From assembly GCA_016868205.1 (NCBI GenBank), contig VGHR01000021.1, positions 1-35,374 on the forward strand: a stretch of 35,374 bases of DNA, read 5' to 3'. Positions 26,408 to 33,086 of this stretch are shown in pieces (position 1 is the stretch's first letter; the number at the start of each line of letters is the position of its first letter). Position numbers and translations under genes: made by a program. This DNA is from Betaproteobacteria bacterium (GTDB lineage Bacteria > Pseudomonadota > Gammaproteobacteria > Burkholderiales > Burkholderiaceae_C). Under the pieces are notes generated by a model. That model was given only the letters and a program-made list of their open reading frames with translations. It did not search any database and was not told the DNA's origin.

Positions 26408-27586
26408 ATGGATATCACGAGCGCCTTGAGACTGCTGGGGGGATTAAGCCCGGCGCAATTCATGCGGCGACACTGGCAAAAGCGTCCCCTGTTGGTACGG
26501 CAGGCGATCGACGCCTTCAAGCCGGTGCTCACGGCCCGAGAGCTTTGCGAGTTGGCCAGCCGCGAGGAGGTCGAGTCTCGCCTCGTCGTGCGTGCGGCGC
26601 ATTCGGGCAAGGGCGTCGATCGCTGGACGCTTCGGCAGGGACCTTTTTCGAGGCGCGCCTTGCCGCCCCTGAGGCAGCCCGGCTGGACGCTGCTGGTGCA
26701 GGGGGTGGATCTGCACCACCGTGCGGCACACGACCTGCTCCAGCGTTTTCGGTTTTTGCCGGATGCCCGTCTGGACGATCTAATGATCTCTCTGGCCAGT
26801 GAGGGCGGGGGCGTCGGACCGCATTTTGACAGCTACGATGTATTCCTTTTGCAGGCCAGCGGCTCAAGACGATGGCGTATCGGCCCTCAGAGAGATTTGA
26901 GTCTGCGCGCAGATTTGCCGCTGAAAATTTTGCGCCGCTTTGAGCCCCAGGAGGAGCATGTCCTGCAGGCCGGTGACATGCTCTACCTGCCGCCGGGCTA
27001 TGCGCACGATGGCCTTGCCATGCCTGGCCGGGGCGAACCGTGCATGACCTATTCCATCGGTTTTAGGGCCCCGAGCCGCGCGGAACTGGCTTCGGCCTTG
27101 CTGGTGCGCATGGCCGAGTCCCTGGAGGAGGCGCAAGAGCCTGCCCGGCCGGTGCTATACCGCGATGCCGGTCAGCCCGCTACCGCGCAACCGGCCGTTC
27201 TTCCTGAGGCTCTGATTGGATTTGCCCAGCGCTCGCTGGAGAAAGTCTTGAAGGATCCCAAGGCCTTGCGCGATGCCCTGGGTCGTTATCTCAGCGAGCC
27301 TAAACCAGGGCTTTGGTTCGAGCCTTGCGACGAGACCTGGGGGCCCGGGCAAGGGCTTGCGGCTCATGGGCGTACCCGCATGATGTACGCCGGCTCCTTC
27401 CTTTTCGTCAATGGAGAGCGCTTCCAGATGGGGGGCGCAGATGCGCGCTGGCTGCGCCGTCTGGCCGATGAGCGACGGCTGGGTGCTGATGAGGTGCAGC
27501 GCTTGAGTGCGCAAGCCCGTCTTGTTGTGTTGCAGTGGCTGGCCGACGGCTGGTTGACCCTGCATCGGGACTCAAGCGGGCAATAA
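26408..27586 (+). CDS. roxA: JmjC/cupin ribosomal oxygenase (50S protein L16 3-hydroxylase type)
   Basis: RoxA (formerly YcfD) is an Fe(II)/2-oxoglutarate oxygenase that hydroxylates an arginine of ribosomal protein L16. In the 392-residue protein the iron-binding facial triad is visible as H-F-D in G-V-G-P-H-F-D-S-Y-D-V-F-L and the distal histidine in L-Y-L-P-P-G-Y-A-H-D-G. The R-R-W-R-I-G strand lies between. The N-terminal Q-F-M-R-R-H-W-Q-K-R-P-L-L-V is the usual entry to the domain, and a C-terminal winged-helix dimerisation region follows. The ATG at 26408 is chosen over an in-frame codon at 26378 because that extension overlaps the slyD gene. No ribosome site is present. L16 hydroxylation by this homologue is inferred from the family. 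Confidence 0.9.
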   Translation: MDITSALRLLGGLSPAQFMRRHWQKRPLLVRQAIDAFKPVLTARELCELASREEVESRLVVRAAHSGKGVDRWTLRQGPFSRRALPPLRQPGWTLLVQGVDLHHRAAHDLLQRFRFLPDARLDDLMISLASEGGGVGPHFDSYDVFLLQASGSRRWRIGPQRDLSLRADLPLKILRRFEPQEEHVLQAGDMLYLPPGYAHDGLAMPGRGEPCMTYSIGFRAPSRAELASALLVRMAESLEEAQEPARPVLYRDAGQPATAQPAVLPEALIGFAQRSLEKVLKDPKALRDALGRYLSEPKPGLWFEPCDETWGPGQGLAAHGRTRMMYAGSFLFVNGERFQMGGADARWLRRLADERRLGADEVQRLSAQARLVVLQWLADGWLTLHRDSSGQ

Positions 27587-27627
27587 GTGCGGCCCCAGGC
27601 GCACACTAGTCGCCGCCCTGACAGGAT

Positions 27628-27656
27628 TTGTAGTTGGCGGCATTAGGGCTTATACT
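27628..27656 (+). promoter_or_regulatory. Sigma-70-type promoter of the small lipoprotein gene
   Basis: TTGTAG (27628-27633) and TATACT (27651-27656) are separated by exactly 17 bp. This is the best two-box promoter in the window. The expected start, near 27663, gives a 5' leader of about 105 bases. Confidence 0.75.
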
Positions 27657-27662
27657 AACTAG

Positions 27663-27769
27663 CTGGTTCGGACGAGCTCGAGTTGTCCGGGCTGGAGAAG
27701 GTGCGAGCCCTTGGGGCAACACCTTCGTTGAAGTGGAAAATATTTTTCTCATCATCAAGGAATTAAAAA
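27663..27769 (+). promoter_or_regulatory. Structured 5' leader of the small lipoprotein mRNA
   Basis: Two hairpins can form. CGGAC (27669-27673) pairs with GTCCG (27685-27689), and GAAGGTG (27697-27703) pairs with CACCTTC (27720-27726). An AT-rich single-stranded stretch then leads to AAGGA (27757-27761) eight bases before the ATG. It resembles the stable, efficiently translated leaders of abundant small lipoproteins. No riboswitch class is recognisable. Confidence 0.45.
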
Positions 27770-27982
27770 ATGAACAAGTCTCTCGCTCTGGCAGCTATCG
27801 TTGCTGCAGCCGCCCTGGCCGCTTGTGGCAAGAAAGAACCCGCCCCGGCTCCCGCCCCGGCTCCGGCCCCCGCCGCTGCTCCGGCACCGGCACCGGCTCC
27901 TGCCGAGGCTCCGGCTGCTGCACCTGCTGCCCCCGCCGCTCCTGCAGCGCCAGCAGCTCCTGCCGCCCCCGAGAAGAAGTAA
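27770..27982 (+). CDS. Small Ala/Pro-rich lipoprotein
   Basis: This 70-residue protein has a textbook lipoprotein signal: M-N-K-S then a hydrophobic Ala-rich core ending L-A-A-C, with the lipidated cysteine at 19. The 51 residues after the cysteine are G-K-K-E followed by almost pure Ala-Pro repeats: first (A-P)n, then (A-A-P)n. It ends in E-K-K. The repeat should form an extended rod tethered to a membrane, with lysines at the tip that could touch peptidoglycan or negatively charged lipid. Function unknown. It is an independent unit with its own promoter, AAGGA ribosome site and strong terminator, which suggests high expression. The repeat makes homology searches unreliable. Residue 20 is Gly, so outer-membrane sorting is expected. 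Confidence 0.88.
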   Translation: MNKSLALAAIVAAAALAACGKKEPAPAPAPAPAPAAAPAPAPAPAEAPAAAPAAPAAPAAPAAPAAPEKK

Positions 27983-27996
27983 TTTATTGCTTCTCA

Positions 27997-28024
27997 GAAA
28001 AAGCCGCCTTCGGGCGGCTTTTTC
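27997..28024. terminator. Strong terminator after the small lipoprotein gene
   Basis: GAAAAAGCCGCC (27997-28008) and GGCGGCTTTTTC (28013-28024) pair perfectly over 12 bp around a TTCG tetraloop, with T-rich sequence following. The A and T tracts on each side allow it to work on both strands, so it probably also ends the bamC/metallo-hydrolase transcript that converges from the right. Confidence 0.95.
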
Positions 28025-28049
28025 TTTTGGAAGCGCCAAGGGGCGCGCT

Positions 28050-28823
28050 TTAAGCGGGGTCGATCCAATCGGTTCCCATCTCTGCATCGGCCACCGACAA
28101 TTCGGTCGAACTGCCCAAGGCCCGCTCCAGGGCCGATAGCGCCAGCGCAGCTCGGTTGTTGCTGCGGCTCAAATGCGCCGCTACCACTTGCTCAAGCTGG
28201 CCTTTCTGAATCATGCCCGCGATTTGCGCTGCCTGTTCGTTGGACAGGTGACCCCGGTCGCCGGCAATCCGGCGTTTGAGAAACTCCGGATAGCTCGACC
28301 GGGTCAGCAGTTCAGTATCGTGATTGCATTCGAGCATCAAGACCTGGCAGGATGACAAGTGCTGGACGACCGACTCGGGTGCGTGCCCGAGATCGGTCAG
28401 GATGCCGATGCGCTGGGCCCCGTCGTCGCAGGTGAGCTGCAGCGGTTCGGCAGCGTCGTGGGGGACCGAGAAAGCGTGAACCTCCAATTCGCCCATATCG
28501 ATGCGCTGGCCGTCGGCGCAAAACCGCAATAGCCCCGCGAAGTCCGCACCACCTCCGGCGCGCCATGTTCCCTCGCTCATCCAGACGGGCAGCTTGTGGA
28601 CGGTGGCGATTTTGTGGACCTGTCCGATGTGATCGCCGTGCTCATGTGTGATGAATACAGCGTCCAGGTCCCCGATGTCGAGGCCGCACCGGGCAAGCCG
28701 TTGGGCTAGAACTTTCGGGCCCAGACCGCAGTCCACCAAGAGGCGGCGCGTGCGCAGACCCCTGGCCTCGATGAGGGTTGCGTTGCCGGAACTGCCGCTG
28801 CCCAGGCTGCGCAGTCGAATCAC
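28050..28823 (-). CDS. Metallo-beta-lactamase-fold hydrolase, YycJ/WalJ-like
   Basis: This 257-residue protein begins S-L-G-S-G-S-S-G-N-A-T-L-I, the usual first strand and loop of the YycJ branch. It carries the dinuclear metal motif F-I-T-H-E-H-G-D-H-I. Further metal ligands are in F-S-V-P-H-D-A-A-E-P, I-L-T-D-L-G-H-A and the final A-A-H-L-S-R-S-N-N. YycJ/WalJ proteins are proposed 5'-3' exonucleases linked to DNA repair, though the activity of this one is unproven. The start lies 9 bp after the bamC stop, so it is the third gene of dapA-bamC-hydrolase, an order shared by many betaproteobacteria. Confidence 0.92.
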   Translation of the reverse strand: MIRLRSLGSGSSGNATLIEARGLRTRRLLVDCGLGPKVLAQRLARCGLDIGDLDAVFITHEHGDHIGQVHKIATVHKLPVWMSEGTWRAGGGADFAGLLRFCADGQRIDMGELEVHAFSVPHDAAEPLQLTCDDGAQRIGILTDLGHAPESVVQHLSSCQVLMLECNHDTELLTRSSYPEFLKRRIAGDRGHLSNEQAAQIAGMIQKGQLEQVVAAHLSRSNNRAALALSALERALGSSTELSVADAEMGTDWIDPA

Positions 28824-28832
28824 GACCGATGC

Positions 28833-29984
28833 TTACTTCAGATCGTCGGCTATCAACTGGACGACGCGTCGCGCGTTAGCCGATGTATCGACCGCCCCTT
28901 CGGCGTTGAGTACGGTGACGGCGGTGGCTTGACCCTGAGCGGCCACTGCGATGCGGTACTTCAAGGGGGCCACGGCCGTGCTGCTGCGGCTAAAGAGCCG
29001 GCCAAAGAAGCCCGGCTCCTTTTTGTCGGCTGTCGGCTCCACATAGCGCACGAAGAACACGCCCCGGGCGCGGTCGCGGTCTTCCACGGTAAAGCCGGTT
29101 CGGTCCAGGGACAGACCCACCCGACGCCAGGCGCGGTCGAATTCCTCGTCAATGCGCAGCAGCGCCTGGTTGTTCGGACCGGACTCAATCCGCGCGATAC
29201 TGGGTCTGCTGGTCGCGGTGGCGGAGCGGGCCTGCTCGGCGGGTATGCCAAGCTTGACCATCAGTCGCCTCAGAAACTCGTTCTCCAACTCAGGATCGGC
29301 AGGGCGAGGCTGCCAGACGGTGCTGCCGCTGCTCGCATTGCCTGGCACGGTTTCCACCATGCCGCGATGGCTGATGTAAATCTCGGTACCTTCCGCAGTT
29401 CGCTCGAGCCGGGTGCGAAACTTGTCGCGCTCACCGGTGGAGTACAGGCTGTCGAGCACCCGGCCCAGGGTGCGTCGGATGATGTCCTGGGGCAGTTTGG
29501 CCCGGTTTTCGGCGAAATCGGTTTCCAGGATTCCAGTTTCTTTCTGCTCGACCGCCAACAGGAAACCGCTTTCTTGCCAGAACTCGCGCACCGGCTCCCA
29601 CAGTTGGTCGGGCGGGCGTTTAACCACAAGCCAGCGCTGATTGCCCGCCCGCTCGATTCGAACATCGCCCATTTGAGCCACGGCGGTCGATTCGCCGCGC
29701 TTGGCATTGGCCGCCGCCTGACCGGCCTGGAAAGACTCGGCCGACACCACCGTGCCGGGCACCGCGAAACGGGCTTCGCGCGAGAGCTGGGTCAGATCCG
29801 GAGGCACATCCAGGCTCGGACCCTTGCCTCCGGCGGACTTGTAGTCGATTCGGTCCCCACTGATCAGGCTGCCCAGGCTGGAGCAGCCTGGCAGCACGCC
29901 TAGGGCCAACGTCAAGCCCAGGCCCAGCGCAATTCGCTGACTTGAGGAACAGGTCGCGGGTGCGGGAGTCATTGATTGGTTCAC
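28833..29984 (-). CDS. bamC: Outer membrane protein assembly factor BamC
   Basis: BamC is the lipoprotein subunit of the BAM complex that inserts beta-barrels in the outer membrane. The product has a signal with lipobox L-P-G-C-S-S, then the long unstructured segment that contacts BamD (D-Y-K-S-A-G-G-K-G-P-S-L-D-V-P-P-D-L). Two helix-grip domains follow, about 115-230 and 275-375. I choose GTG 29984-29982 as start because GAGGA lies about eight bases upstream; this gives 383 residues. An ATG at 30014, 3 bp after dapA, has no ribosome site, and an ATG at 29972 is also possible. The dapA-bamC order is the same as in E. coli. Confidence 0.93.
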   Translation of the reverse strand: MNQSMTPAPATCSSSQRIALGLGLTLALGVLPGCSSLGSLISGDRIDYKSAGGKGPSLDVPPDLTQLSREARFAVPGTVVSAESFQAGQAAANAKRGESTAVAQMGDVRIERAGNQRWLVVKRPPDQLWEPVREFWQESGFLLAVEQKETGILETDFAENRAKLPQDIIRRTLGRVLDSLYSTGERDKFRTRLERTAEGTEIYISHRGMVETVPGNASSGSTVWQPRPADPELENEFLRRLMVKLGIPAEQARSATATSRPSIARIESGPNNQALLRIDEEFDRAWRRVGLSLDRTGFTVEDRDRARGVFFVRYVEPTADKKEPGFFGRLFSRSSTAVAPLKYRIAVAAQGQATAVTVLNAEGAVDTSANARRVVQLIADDLK

Positions 29985-30017
29985 GGGGTATTCCTCGCGG
30001 TTCGCAGTTGGCATCGA

Positions 30018-30902
30018 TCAGAGCAGGCCGCTATCGCGCAGCGCATTTTCCACGGTCGCGTGGTGCGCCGTATCGAGAGGGGTCAGCGGCAAGCGCAGCG
30101 TCGGGCCGCACAATCGGAGCCGATGCATCGCCCACTTGAGGGGAATGGGGTTGGCTTCGACGAACAGATGCTTGTGCAAGGGCAGCAGCCCGAGTTGGAT
30201 GCGCATGGCGCCCTTGACATCGCCAGACAGGGCTGCCTTGCACAGTTGCGCCATCCGCCCAGGGGCGATGTTGGCGGTCACGCTGACATTGCCTTGGCCG
30301 CCGCAGAGCATCAGGGCCACCGCGGTGGCGTCGTCGCCCGAGTAGAGCGCGAAGTGATCGGGCTTCTCCTTGATCAGCCACTGGGCGCGCTCGATGTTGC
30401 CCGATGCCTCCTTGATGCCGACGATGCCAGGTATCGCAGCCAGGCGCAGGGCGGTGGCCGGTGTCATGTCGGCCACCGTGCGTCCCGGCACGTTGTAGAG
30501 CACCATGGGGAGGTCGACCGCCTCGGCGATGGCCTTGAAGTGCTGGTATTGGCCTTCCTGGGACGGCCGGTTGTAGTAGGGCACGACCTGCAGCTGGCAA
30601 TGGGCGCCAACCTTTTGGGCATAGCGAGCCAGCTCAATGGCTTCAGCCGTCGAATTGGCGCCGCACCCCGCCATGATGGGCACCTTGCGCGCGTGCCGGG
30701 CAGCTTGTTCGACCGAAACCCGGATGATTTCGCAGTGCTCCTCCACATTCACTGTGGGGGATTCCCCTGTGGTGCCGACCACGCCAATGCAGTCGGTGCC
30801 TTCCTCGCTGTGCCAGTCAATCAGCTTGCGCAGACCGGGGTAGTCGACGCTACCGTCTTCGTGGAAGGGAGTGGCCAGTGCAACGATGCTGCCTGTGATC
30901 AT
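30018..30902 (-). CDS. dapA: 4-hydroxy-tetrahydrodipicolinate synthase DapA
   Basis: DapA condenses pyruvate with aspartate semialdehyde, the first committed step to diaminopimelate and lysine. The 294-residue TIM-barrel protein has [10 protein letters not shown] for the substrate loop, the catalytic tyrosine in V-L-Y-N-V-P-G-R-T and the Schiff-base lysine in [15 protein letters not shown] is near the allosteric side. It heads the dapA-bamC-hydrolase operon. The ATG at 30902 has GGAAGGA further upstream, but its spacing is long. Confidence 0.97.
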   Translation of the reverse strand: MITGSIVALATPFHEDGSVDYPGLRKLIDWHSEEGTDCIGVVGTTGESPTVNVEEHCEIIRVSVEQAARHARKVPIMAGCGANSTAEAIELARYAQKVGAHCQLQVVPYYNRPSQEGQYQHFKAIAEAVDLPMVLYNVPGRTVADMTPATALRLAAIPGIVGIKEASGNIERAQWLIKEKPDHFALYSGDDATAVALMLCGGQGNVSVTANIAPGRMAQLCKAALSGDVKGAMRIQLGLLPLHKHLFVEANPIPLKWAMHRLRLCGPTLRLPLTPLDTAHHATVENALRDSGLL

Positions 30903-30972
30903 GGGCTAGAGCGGGAAGGACAAAGGTTGGGGGGAAGGCGACCGCCGTCGCCGGCGAGTCGCGCAAAGTTTG

Positions 30973-30978
30973 ATTCTA
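30973..30978 (-). promoter_or_regulatory. Candidate -10 box of the dapA operon
   Basis: On the minus strand TAGAAT (30978-30973) lies about 70 bases before the dapA ATG, within the 123-bp gap behind the methyltransferase gene. No clear -35 is seen. A leader of about 64 bases would result. Confidence 0.4.
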
Positions 30979-31025
30979 CCCAGCCCCACTGCGCTCGACG
31001 AGAAGACGGGTGGTTGGGCGATGCG

Positions 31026-31595
31026 CTAAAGCGGCGATTCCAGCATCGCAACCCCAAGGCCGCGAACCGCAGCGATGCGCTGGATGAATCGCGCTGGGGC
31101 CTGCGCCGACTGCGGTTGATGGCCGTCTTCGAAGGCCACAATGCGCAAGCCCTGGCAGATCTCGATCAGCTCTCCAGGTCGCAGCAAGAATTCGGGGCGC
31201 GATGGTCGGCCCAGGCTTTCCTGGCCTTGGGCAAAGGTCTCATAAATGAGCACGCCTGCCTCGGCCAGGCTCTCAATCAGATGGGGCATCAGAGGTCGCC
31301 ACAGGTAGTGGGTGACCACGACGGCACTAAAGCGCCTGCCCGGAAGCGGCCAGGGGCCCGCTTCGATATCGGCCAGTACGGTTTCGCAGGCGGCTGCGGG
31401 CAGGCCGATGGCGGCCAAGGCCTGCGCGGATCGGTCCACCCCCACGACGGGGTGCCCGCGCTGCGCAAACCAGCGCAGATGACGGCCGCGGCCGCAAGCC
31501 AGATCGAGCACCGGTCCTGGCGGCACCAGATGCGACCATCGCCGCACCCAGGCGCTGGGTTCTTGATCGTCAAGCGCGTTCGCGACCTCCACCAT
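31026..31595 (-). CDS. Class I SAM-dependent methyltransferase
   Basis: This is a small methyltransferase with motif I V-L-D-L-A-C-G-R-G-R-H-L (about residue 30), the acidic ribose-binding V-V-G-V-D-R at the end of strand 2, and V-V-V-T-H-Y-L-W-R-P as the post-motif region. The size and text resemble TehB/UbiE-like generic enzymes, and the substrate cannot be inferred. The ATG at 31595, 189 residues, has AGGTG nine bases upstream. A GTG at 31607 lies directly after the stop of the 42-residue gene and is in frame, so either could be used. It is the last gene of the minus-strand set MFS transporter, small membrane protein, methyltransferase. Confidence 0.88.
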   Translation of the reverse strand: MVEVANALDDQEPSAWVRRWSHLVPPGPVLDLACGRGRHLRWFAQRGHPVVGVDRSAQALAAIGLPAAACETVLADIEAGPWPLPGRRFSAVVVTHYLWRPLMPHLIESLAEAGVLIYETFAQGQESLGRPSRPEFLLRPGELIEICQGLRIVAFEDGHQPQSAQAPARFIQRIAAVRGLGVAMLESPL

Positions 31596-31610
31596 GGCTT
31601 TGAACACCTG

Positions 31611-31739
31611 CTAGAAGCAAGCCCAGACCTGTTCAGCCAGCAGCACAAGAAACGCAGGTTGCAGGTACAGGGCAAAAGTGCACGCCACCAGCAACGGGGC
31701 GATGGCCCAGCTCAGGCGAATGAAGCGGGCTGATGGCAT
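31611..31739 (-). CDS. 42-residue single-span membrane protein
   Basis: This frame is too short for most gene finders. It starts with ATG 31739-31737, which shares its A with the TGA stop of the MFS gene (TGATG), and ends with TAG just before the methyltransferase gene. The peptide begins M-P-S-A-R-F-I-R-L-S-W, a basic N-terminus. A hydrophobic span follows (about residues 12-35) containing L-Y-L-Q-P-A-F-L-V-L-L, and it ends E-Q-V-W-A-C-F. The stop/start coupling, positive-inside charge pattern and exact fit between two genes argue that it is translated. I have an impression of similar small proteins ending W-A-C-F in related bacteria but cannot verify it. Function unknown. Confidence 0.68.
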   Translation of the reverse strand: MPSARFIRLSWAIAPLLVACTFALYLQPAFLVLLAEQVWACF

Positions 31740-32965
31740 CAGGCGCGAGCCGGGCCTGCGGCGCGTTCAATCGGGGCTTCGCGCACCGGCAGGTTGACCA
31801 GTGCGGCAAAGACGCCCAAAGCGATGGCAATGGTCCACACCACATCGTAGCTGCCGGTGCGGTCATAGAGGTAGCCCCCCAGCCACACGCCCATGAAGGA
31901 GCCGAGCTGGTGGCTCAGAAACACCGATCCACTAAGCATGGACAGGTAGCGAACGCCAAAAATATGGGCGATTGATGCGTTAGTGACCGGCACGGTAGAC
32001 AACCACAGCAGCCCCATCACGGCCGAGAAGATGTACACGCTCCAAGGGCTGAGCGGGGCCCACAGAAACACCACGATGGCCACCGAGCGCGCCGAGTAAA
32101 TGAAAGCCAAAATCATTTTCTTGGACCCGGCCTGAGCCAGCGAACCGGCCAGGTAGGTGCCGAATATATTGAACAGGCCGATCAGGGCCAAGGCCATGCC
32201 AGCAACCCCGGGCTCCATGCCGGCGTCCTTGAGGTAGCTGGGCATGTGCACCCCGATAAAGACCACTTGAAAGCCACAGACGAAATAGCCGGCCGTGAGC
32301 AATTGAAAGCTGGGGTAGCGTACGGCCTCTCGCAAGGCTTGGCGCATGGTTTGCTCTTGGCCCCCGGCGTTGGGGACCATCTTTTCATTCAGGCCGCGTG
32401 CCAGGGGCAGCATCAGCAGGCAGGCTGCGGCCATCACGAAGAGCGCTGTCTGCCAGCCCCAGTGGGTAATCATCAGTCCCTCCAGCGGCACCATCGCAAA
32501 CTGCCCGAACGAACCGGCCGCTCCCACCAGCCCCATGGCCCAGGCGCGACGCTCGGCTGGCACATTGCGACCGATCACCCCGTAGATCACCGCGTAAGTG
32601 GTGCCGGCCTGCGCTGCGCCGACCAAAATGCCGGCCGCGAGAGTGAACTGCCAGCCTTGGGTGGCCATTGCCATGCCGCACAAGCCCAGCAGGTACAGCA
32701 CCCCGCCGGCCATGACCACCCGCATGGCCCCCAGGCGATCGGCCATCATGCCGGCAAAAATACCCAGCACCCCCCAAGCCAAATTCTGTACCGCAATGGC
32801 CAGCGAGAAGGTCTCCCGGGTCCAGCCGTGGGATTGTGTGATCGGAAGCAGCCAGAGGCCGAAGCCGTGGCGCACGCCCATGGACAGTGTGACGATAAGG
32901 GCGCCGCACAGCAGCACCTGGGACATCGGCAAGGAAGGTGCCGGGTTGGAGCCAGATAGATTCAT
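31739..32965 (-). CDS. Major facilitator superfamily transporter
   Basis: This 408-residue protein has twelve hydrophobic segments and MFS loop text: G-M-M-A-D-R-L-G-A-M-R between helices 2 and 3, and a long central loop (N-E-K-M-V-P-N-A-G-G-Q-E) between the two halves. R-T-G-S-Y-D-V-V-W lies near helix 12. The pattern resembles monocarboxylate or oxalate/formate-type carriers, but the substrate cannot be assigned. I choose ATG 32965-32963 because a TACAGT box lies exactly six bases upstream, as at other genes here. An upstream in-frame codon (32992) would place the box inside the coding region. Its stop codon overlaps the start of the 42-residue membrane protein, so the three-gene unit is probably translated in series. 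Confidence 0.9.
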   Translation of the reverse strand: MNLSGSNPAPSLPMSQVLLCGALIVTLSMGVRHGFGLWLLPITQSHGWTRETFSLAIAVQNLAWGVLGIFAGMMADRLGAMRVVMAGGVLYLLGLCGMAMATQGWQFTLAAGILVGAAQAGTTYAVIYGVIGRNVPAERRAWAMGLVGAAGSFGQFAMVPLEGLMITHWGWQTALFVMAAACLLMLPLARGLNEKMVPNAGGQEQTMRQALREAVRYPSFQLLTAGYFVCGFQVVFIGVHMPSYLKDAGMEPGVAGMALALIGLFNIFGTYLAGSLAQAGSKKMILAFIYSARSVAIVVFLWAPLSPWSVYIFSAVMGLLWLSTVPVTNASIAHIFGVRYLSMLSGSVFLSHQLGSFMGVWLGGYLYDRTGSYDVVWTIAIALGVFAALVNLPVREAPIERAAGPARA

Positions 32966-32971
32966 GCCCCA

Positions 32972-32977
32972 ACTGTA
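32972..32977 (-). promoter_or_regulatory. -10 box of the MFS transporter unit, leaderless geometry
   Basis: On the minus strand TACAGT (32977-32972) is followed by TGGGGC and the ATG at 32965. The spacing of six and the absence of a ribosome site match seven other genes in the window. Confidence 0.5.
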
Positions 32978-33059
32978 ACCACTGGCCTGCAAGCTGATCT
33001 GGTGGCCCCTTCACAGTCATGAGGCTGTATATGTATCCAGCCCCGTGCCGCGGCAGCCC

Positions 33060-33065
33060 TACAAT
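33060..33065 (+). promoter_or_regulatory. -10 box of parE
   Basis: TACAAT lies 21 nt before the conventional ATG at 33087 and exactly 6 nt before an in-frame TTG at 33072. No ribosome binding site precedes either codon. The 121-bp gap to the divergent MFS gene holds both promoters and nothing else that I can see. Confidence 0.5.
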
Positions 33066-33086
33066 TTGCCTTTGCTTCGTATCGCC

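Noticed and set aside
27830..27980. Repeat array in the Ala/Pro-coding region as a possible CRISPR or tandem DNA repeat
   Set aside because: The periodicity is codon-level (GCT/GCC/CCG/CCT) inside a coding frame with signal peptide, start and stop; no spacer-like units.
30964..30978. TAGAAT followed by six bases and TTG upstream of dapA, resembling the leaderless set
   Set aside because: The TTG is not in frame with dapA, so this box is more simply a promoter with a leader of about 64 bases.
29976..31733. A 585-codon plus-strand open frame opposite dapA and the methyltransferase
   Set aside because: It runs across the complements of at least three independent minus-strand genes, has repetitive Gly/His/Gln-rich composition and no domain.
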